This document shows positions 59,901 to 64,000 of a stretch of 64,000 nucleotides of DNA, piece after piece. Both the position numbers and the translations under genes were made by a program. The notes under the pieces were generated by a model. That model was not told the DNA's origin and ran no database searches. It was given only the letters and a program-made list of their open reading frames with translations. How positions within the stretch are numbered: position 1 is the stretch's first letter; every line of letters begins with the position of its first letter. Location: assembly GCF_026151205.1 (NCBI RefSeq), contig NC_087082.1:3004001-3068000 (forward strand), given 5' to 3'. This stretch comes from Bolinopsis microptera (taxonomy: Eukaryota > Ctenophora > Tentaculata > Lobata > Bolinopsidae).

Positions 59901-62900
59901 CCAAACAGACCGTTTGAGCACTCCCTCCCCTAATAAGTTTATAGTATTATATGACCATGTAATATATACGCCATGTAATATATACGCTACATATGCAGAG
60001 AGAGAGCTAGCCCCGTAACTCTTGCCGTTCTTCTCAAGCCATTTTATGTAACATATTTTGTGGTACAAAACCATCAATTAAACCACTTACCACCGGCCGA
60101 TTTTTATAAAATTTGCTTATTGGCTTCGTCAGAGTTTTGTCGGCACTATACCGAAAAAACCAGTCCCGTAACTATTACCGTTTTTTTTGTATAACCGTTC
60201 GGAAATTACACACAGACACACACACAGACACACACACAGACACACACACATTCTGGTGTTATTAAGTTGATAATACACTTGCTATGACCTGACCTTTGTA
60301 TCGTCTCATTGGCACAAATCCAAAATATCACTCTCTAACAACATATTAATGTGGATATTCTGTTTTTAGAAACTGTCCCCTGGTATGCTGATGCTCGGTG
60401 TTGTTTCTGAAGTTGGTGAGGTTGATGTGGTAGTGAACCTGCCCAATGGATTGACTGGCTTTATCAGAGGTAATGTGAATATGCATTTCTATGTTAAATT
60501 GTATGTGTGGCACCAAATAAGCTTTGAATTAGATCTAGCTAAGATAAAATATTTTGATAACAAATTAAGTGCAATGTTAAATGCATACCGAATGAAAAAT
60601 GAAATGAAGAAACTAGATGTAGAAGTAATTTATATCAATATTGAATTCTTGTGTTGAGCCATATCTAATTATTATCATAATATGCTAGGTACTGATATCA
60701 GCGAGGAATTTAACAGTGTTATCGAGAACAACGCTGAAGGTGACGAGGAAGCAGAAGGTGAAGAGGTTAGTTTCCTCTGTTGTAGATTTGAAGAAGAGAA
60801 ATGTACTTACAGAACGGTGGGCGTGAGAGTTCACCACACTGTTCTATACTCAAACTCAGAGATTCGATACTAAATTAATCATAACAATTTCCTAAACAGC
60901 CTTCTTTTGAACATCAATTTATAATGTAAGCCACCTATAACATAGTATCTCTATTCTTTAAGCTCCTGTAAGTTCCACTTAATTTCAGGAACTAGACCTC
61001 TGTGACGTTGTATCAGTGGGACAGTTCTTATCCTGCTCGGTTGTTGATGTAGTTACTGTTGACAAGACACGCAAACTCAACCTCACCACCAAACCGGAGA
61101 TAGTGAACGTTTCTGTCAAGCAACAGGATATCAACAAGAATATGGTAGGTGATTTCATTCGATTTAAAGGACTAGTGACCACCTTACCTTCTTCATAAGA
61201 ATATATTTTTTAGTATGAAATGTTTCAATGTTGCTTTATTAGCCGGAACCTTATTTCCGGTAGGTTTTCATCTTTAAAATACTTTAAATTATTGTGCCAC
61301 TATTTTAAACAAAAATACAGTTTTAGGATTATCTGATAGTTGAAGTTGTAACATTAAAAACAGGTGCTACAAGGAGTCATCCAGAGTGTTGAAGAGTACG
61401 GGTACATGGTGAACGTGGGAGTCAAGGGAGTAACAGCCTTCCTCAACAAGAGTGCTGCAGTGCTCCTGAAGAAGTGTGATATTGTCCGGGTGGTGGTCAA
61501 TACGGTTAACGATGGCAACCTTATTTTAGGTGAGGTGTGTTATAAATTGTGCAGCCCGGGATTATTAAATTGTTTTTATTTCTCTCTCCAGAGTTTGAGA
61601 TTGAATAATACAATAATAAGTTTGACTCATATCTATAATCTCTGAAATTTCTGTGCAATTCTAAGAAGAATTACGTGAGTTATTAAAGGGTCGCGTATGG
61701 GCAGTTACTTCTGGGCCACTCTGTATAATTGGGTAGCTCTGGCAGTGTAGTCAGGGTCATACATTTATAATTAAAATATTTTAATTTTAGCAGGGAGATA
61801 AATTATTAATCATCTCTTATTAACTGTCTAATTAACACAGTCTAATTAACACAGGACTGTACGCGGTAGGGATGAAAGCACTTTCGGAGAAAACAGTAAC
61901 AACGTTCTCTTCTCTGACGCCAGGTCACCTTGTTAATATCACCGTTAAGAAACAGGCTGCTAACGGACTGAGATGTACCTTCCTTGGGGGTATCCTGGTA
62001 GGTACTCTTCCACTTAGGGACTGTTTTGCTGGGGGTGATGCAACGTCAATTAATGTCAGTATTCCATAAAAACCCCAAACTGACATTGACATTAATTGAC
62101 ATTAATTGACATTAATTGACATTAATTGACATTAATTGACATTAATTGACATTAATTGACATTATTCGATAAATATTCAAGATATTCACGTCTATGTAAG
62201 TTAGATCGGTTCAAAAAAACAAAATGTCCTTAAATAATTATGAGTATGTTCTTATCTGTTGATCCTTAGGTTCAAAGACCACCAAAAAAATTTCAGCTTC
62301 CAACTCTTCCATCTTCGGTCCCCACCGGCCACGCCCATATTTTATTGGTTTCTTATACAGGTAAAATATCTAGAATCGGCTTTTTTTAGTATGAAGGAGT
62401 AATGTTAGCTGTTTAAAATTCGTTATTCAAAAATAAATGTCATGAAGGCATTTCGTTTAATGTGGGTTTTAAGTTCTGATGATGTTGAGAACCACGCCCT
62501 TGGATGGCCAAGCCCATTTAAGAAAATTAAATTTCGGGAAACCGTATTATTTTAGTTTTATTGTTTAATGATCTGAATTTTTTCACATTTCACATTTCCA
62601 TATGTGATAGTAGTGAATAAATTGATGATATAAACGTTCTAAAGTGCTAAAAATATGGTAGAACTACATAATCTCTGGTCGAAAAATATCATGTCAATTA
62701 ATGTCAGTATTCCAAAATTTTGCAAAACTGACATTGACATTAATTGACATTAATTGACATTAATTGACATTAATTGACATTAATTGACATTAATTGACGT
62801 TGCATTCCCCCCGTTTTGCTAGAGTAGGAACCGACCGGTCTAAGGTTTTGGCTGCCGGACCAGAAAAGACCGGATATTCCGGTTTGTCGCATTTTTCCGG

Positions 62901-64000
62901 GCCGGAACCGGGTAATAAGAAGAAGATATTTAAGGCTGCCGGAAAATTGAGATTAATCCTTGATTGTGGGTTTTATCAATTATAATATTAAAAGCCATGT
63001 GGACACAATGAGAAAGTGCTTACAGTCCGACTAACTGTGTTCACGCCCTATTTCAAATTTCAACCAAACTTCTGCGCTGTGAGCAGCAGTCACTTGTTGA
63101 TATGTTGTGCGAGCAGTGCAGAGGTCACTGATTGATCTGCTGTATGAGCAGAGCTAGAAACGAGTTGGAATAAAATCAAAACATTGCAAGAATTCACTGC
63201 GCCTTGCCTAGCACAAATGTACAAATTGCTTCAGTAGTAAAGCCCAAGATCCAGCAGCCAGTGCAGCTCTTATAAGTTCGTGGCGTCAATATAACCGAGG
63301 ATAATGTCCAAAGTTTTTAATGGCATGATGGCCTTTGTTTTAATCCTTGACATGTAAGGGGAGTTAGCAACGGGTTTGTTTACCACAATAAAGCAGGGAC
63401 CCTCTGGGCTCTGCTTGAAATGCTCATAAGTAAAGCATAAATGGTAGCTGTTTTGACTCTAACCCACTCAAAAATCTCACATCAACGGGTCTTGAACATT
63501 CGCTGACAGATAACAGGCGACCGTGGAGGCGTGGAATTTACCGGTCACTGAGAGCAATGGACTGGATGCCCCTTAGTAAGAATTTTGACAGAAATATTAT
63601 ACATTTTAGGAACACTTAAAAAAGAAATGTCCTGTTGAATATCCGGCCAAATTTTTGGAAACCGGACCGAAACCGGAACCGGAACCGGAGATTAAAGCCG
63701 AATATCCGGCTGGAACCGGATTCAGCCGGATATCCGGTCAGTTCCTATGCTAGAGGAGCTTTATTTCTACTATGGTCCATGGAGATATTTCTTCTTCTGG
63801 CTATTAAATATATTTACTTGTTTACTTAAAAACTTACTATGTGTTATTTTATCGCGATGTTTCTTTTATTCACAACTAAATAATCCCCGTTTGACCCTGA
63901 ATATCCCTAACAGGGCTCCGTACACCTAATACATCTGAAGGACATGTACAACAGTAAGAGTGTACTGGAGGTGTACCCTGCTAAACGCAAGTTAGCCGCC
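43199..64000 (+). CDS. PDCD11: RRP5/PDCD11 rRNA-processing protein, N-terminal part (runs off the window)
   Basis: Nucleolar S1-repeat protein needed for pre-rRNA cleavages leading to 18S and 5.8S rRNA. Exons: 43199-43405, 59495-59599, 60370-60469, 60689-60765, 60989-61144, 61364-61529, 61855-61997, 63914-64000 (continuing). All junctions agree in phase; 347 codons so far. Exon 1 is a Lys-rich basic region (KPKKRKIAIL, nuclear-localisation-like) with DFVRGKK where relatives have FPRGG. Exon 3 onward gives the first S1 fold (KLSPGMLMLGVVSEVGEVDV, LPNGLTGFIRG), a second (VLQGVIQSVEEYGYMVNVGV, GVTAFLNK) and a third starting LTPGHLVNITVKK and ending GSVHLIHLKDM. These repeat signatures identify the family; full members approach 1,900 residues. 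Intron 1 is 16 kb and contains an opposite-strand receptor gene. I saw no extra exon inside it. Confidence 0.87.
43585..43862 (-). pseudogene. 3'-end pseudogene copy of the neighbouring LDLa-GPCR
   Basis: The - strand reads SVINPLIYEKMSTEFLDREL, matching SVINPLIYDRKLTEFLGRKL of the intact gene (TM7 NPxxY and helix 8). Further on, after frame changes, LDVMQMEPPRGS matches VDVIQLEPSREQ near its C-terminus. Preceding helices are missing. It lies about 275 bp beyond the intact gene's stop codon, on the same strand. Confidence 0.82.
44136..47893 (-). CDS. LDL-receptor class A domain-bearing rhodopsin-type GPCR
   Basis: Cell-surface receptor, ligand unknown. Exon 1 (47893-47833) encodes a 20-residue signal peptide (MDVKLSIALLIVLVQGIFCQ); exon 2 (47575-44136), joined in phase 1, carries the rest: 1166 aa. 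The ectodomain (about 21-720) is rich in Cys and N-glycosylation sites and has several LDLa modules: RMCDGVWDCTDGSDE, EQLCDGLESCGDGAENE, KKVCDLKDDCGDMSDELNC, SQRCDGIYDCFDLSDEC. From about 733 there are seven helices; TM6 has FLCWVPF and TM7 NPLIY at about 1096-1100. The DRY site reads VIRM. Extracellular loop 2 is about 110 residues, very long. LDLa plus rhodopsin-type 7TM recalls GRL101 and relaxin (RXFP) receptors, but I see no leucine-rich repeats. The gene lies within RRP5 intron 1, antisense to it. Confidence 0.9.
47894..48800 (-). promoter_or_regulatory. Upstream region of the GPCR gene, duplicated at 57680-59325
   Basis: The 5' flank up to about 48760 recurs beyond the pseudogene copy at 57682-58025 and 59125-59325, for example CGGTCTGGTCATTA and TACCCGTCCTGGTACG, so promoter and first exon were copied together. 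A TCACGTGAAC block (about 48660) is kept in both copies. Promoter function is inferred from position only. Confidence 0.45.
49641..50735 (+). mobile_element. hAT-like element related to 62825-63747, interrupted by a SINE
   Basis: Begins TAGGAACCGACTGG, the terminal repeat of the complete element at 62825. Homology continues (TTAAGGCTGCCG, CCTTGATTGTGGGTTTTATC, AGAGGTCACTGATTGATCTG) to about 50035, pauses across 50036-50424, resumes at TAAAGCCCAA and fades near 50735. The right terminus is lost. Confidence 0.78.
50036..50424 (+). mobile_element. tRNA-derived SINE inserted in the hAT-like element
   Basis: The head has a tRNA-like fold: GTGGCGCAGTTCGTTAG (A-box-like) and GGTTGCGAGTTCAATCCCC (B box), with GTGGCGC/GTGCCAC acceptor pairing. 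It is followed by a non-tRNA body ending in a GTAAGTAAGTAAATG tail. Its edges coincide with the gap in the surrounding element. No function as a tRNA is expected. Confidence 0.72.
50745..50862 (+). repeat. 16-bp tandem repeat (TTACTATTTACCCCCT)n
   Basis: About seven imperfect units of TTACTATT(T/A)(A/T)CCCCCT, with Ts in place of C and TTTA/TATA changes toward the right end. Confidence 0.85.
50941..54244. mobile_element. 3.3-kb element with G-tract terminal inverted repeats
   Basis: The left end is 37 G then TCCAACCCGAT; the right end is ATCGGGTTGGA then eight C: terminal inverted repeats of about 19 bp with an expanded G tract on the left. AGATGA is repeated directly outside both ends (50935-50940, 54245-54250). 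Just inside, the same orientation of a 36-bp motif starting CCGATATGAGGGTTGATGAG occurs at both ends (about 50991 and 54177). The interior is mostly the (TCC)n-like array; no transposase-like ORF seen. The combination suggests a non-autonomous DNA transposon of unassigned superfamily. Confidence 0.65.
51538..53620. repeat. 2.1-kb imperfect (TCC)n / CAGTCCTCCTCCTC array
   Basis: Almost pure C/T on the + strand, built of TCC with recurrent AGTCCTCCTCCTC and TCCTCGTCC sub-units of variable length. The - strand is AGG-rich, so open frames read as Arg/Glu runs and are not genes. Such purine:pyrimidine tracts can form triplex DNA in vitro. Confidence 0.95.
54251..57298. other. Intronic DNA with minor repeats
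   Basis: No gene supported. Holds an 11-bp tandem repeat ATAACCATGTC (56020-56095), a C run at 56128-56148, and one pogo-like terminus TACAGTAAAACCCCAATTTA at about 57120 without a clear partner. Confidence 0.45.
57299..59325 (-). pseudogene. 5'-end pseudogene copy of the LDLa-GPCR with its promoter region
   Basis: 57299-58025 and 59125-59325 align with 47501-48560 and 48570-48760. The signal-peptide exon (57681-57621, MDIKLSIALLIVLVQG) and its donor are intact, and the next exon starts GEFEIKW after a good acceptor. An insertion then shifts the frame before PLPDGSPAD, and similarity ends at 57299. The block from 58026 to about 59134 is an insertion absent from the parent. Confidence 0.83.
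58026..59134. mobile_element. About 1.1-kb insertion with a tRNA-like segment
   Basis: Interrupts the duplicated GPCR promoter. 58487-58550 has TAGCCTAGTTGGATAATC (A-box-like) and GCGAGTTCGAGACCC (B-box), as in tRNA-derived SINEs. TATGGTAGTATGGTAG repeats lie at 58385-58438. Exact ends and target duplication were not resolved, so it may be more than one insertion. Confidence 0.5.
59639..60252. mobile_element. Candidate retroelement in RRP5 intron 2 ending in (ACACACAG)n
   Basis: Starts near a CCCGGCC-TAC-GGCCGGG hairpin (59648-59664) and ends in a repeat of ACACACAGAC units at 60208-60251. A hairpin head and microsatellite tail suggest a short retroelement, but no coding sequence or target duplication was found. 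Confidence 0.35.
62031..62812. mobile_element. hAT-like element with decamer arrays at both ends
   Basis: Termini GGGGGTGATGCAACGTCAAT (left) and the inverse of GGGGGGAATGCAACGTCAAT (right) form terminal inverted repeats of about 28 bp with two changes. Exact 8-bp duplications GTTTTGCT flank it at 62023-62030 and 62813-62820. Inside each end is an ATTAATTGAC array, about eight units on the left and six on the right. 782 bp, no transposase. Lies in the RRP5 intron after exon 7. Confidence 0.92.
62825..63747. mobile_element. Complete 923-bp hAT-like element
   Basis: Terminal repeats TAGGAACCGACCGG and CCGGTCAGTTCCTA (one mismatch). Exact 8-bp duplications TGCTAGAG at 62817-62824 and 63748-63755. 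CCGGA-rich subterminal repeats (GGAACCGGAACCGGA, GATATCCGG) cluster at both ends. No transposase. An older, SINE-interrupted relative is at 49641. Confidence 0.93.

Noticed and set aside
62086-62165. Regular short repeats considered as a CRISPR-like array
   Set aside because: Units are 10 bp without unique spacers and lie inside a transposon with TIRs and target duplications, in an animal genome.

Overview
The window is nuclear DNA from an animal. Genes are split by GT-AG introns. The proteins include an EH1/homeodomain factor, a MESD chaperone, an LDLa-domain rhodopsin-type GPCR and an RRP5/PDCD11 rRNA-processing protein, and there is a eukaryotic tRNA-Gly. DNA transposon relics, non-LTR retrotransposons and low-complexity tracts are dense. 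I favour an early-branching invertebrate such as a cnidarian, but nothing here proves the phylum. All multi-exon models were assembled by hand from splice sites and phase agreement; every reported junction keeps the reading frame.

Layout. 1-1546 (+): 3' part of a GT4-type glycosyltransferase. 1761-2336 (-): first two coding exons of 5-oxoprolinase, whose continuation would run into or past the glycosyltransferase. 2445-7400: a hAT-type MITE, a decayed LINE tail, two copies of a GC-rich palindromic repeat and noncoding DNA. 7520-18189 (-): five-exon homeobox gene, 249 aa, with a 22-bp minisatellite filling most of intron 3 and an 8.7-kb intron 2. 19916-20794 (-): small two-TM membrane protein, not recognised. 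22188-28866: MITEs and inverted repeats, otherwise apparently empty. 30170-30240 (-): tRNA-Gly(GCC). 30659-32652 (-): SR-rich/RGG nuclear protein. 33114-34975 (-): MESD. 35287-41419: foldback repeat, LINE relic, a long ORF with reverse transcriptase and restriction-like endonuclease, palindromic repeats, and a second decayed copy of the same LINE type. 43199-64000 (+): 5' part of RRP5/PDCD11, eight exons, running off the window.

The 16-kb first intron of RRP5 holds a complete LDLa-GPCR gene on the opposite strand (44136-47893). That gene is flanked by a pseudogene copy of its own 3' end (43585-43862) and of its 5' end plus promoter (57299-59325). The same intron carries a 3.3-kb element with G-tract terminal inverted repeats around a 2.1-kb (TCC)n-like array. 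A later RRP5 intron carries two side-by-side hAT-like elements, each with an exact 8-bp target-site duplication.

The genes do not form one pathway. MESD is known to fold LDL-receptor-family (LRP) proteins in the ER, but its proximity to an LDLa-containing receptor gene is probably coincidental. The most distinctive material is repetitive: the palindromic repeat family (six good copies, two partial), the G-tract element, the decamer-ended hAT element and the nested receptor gene with decayed partial duplicates on both sides.
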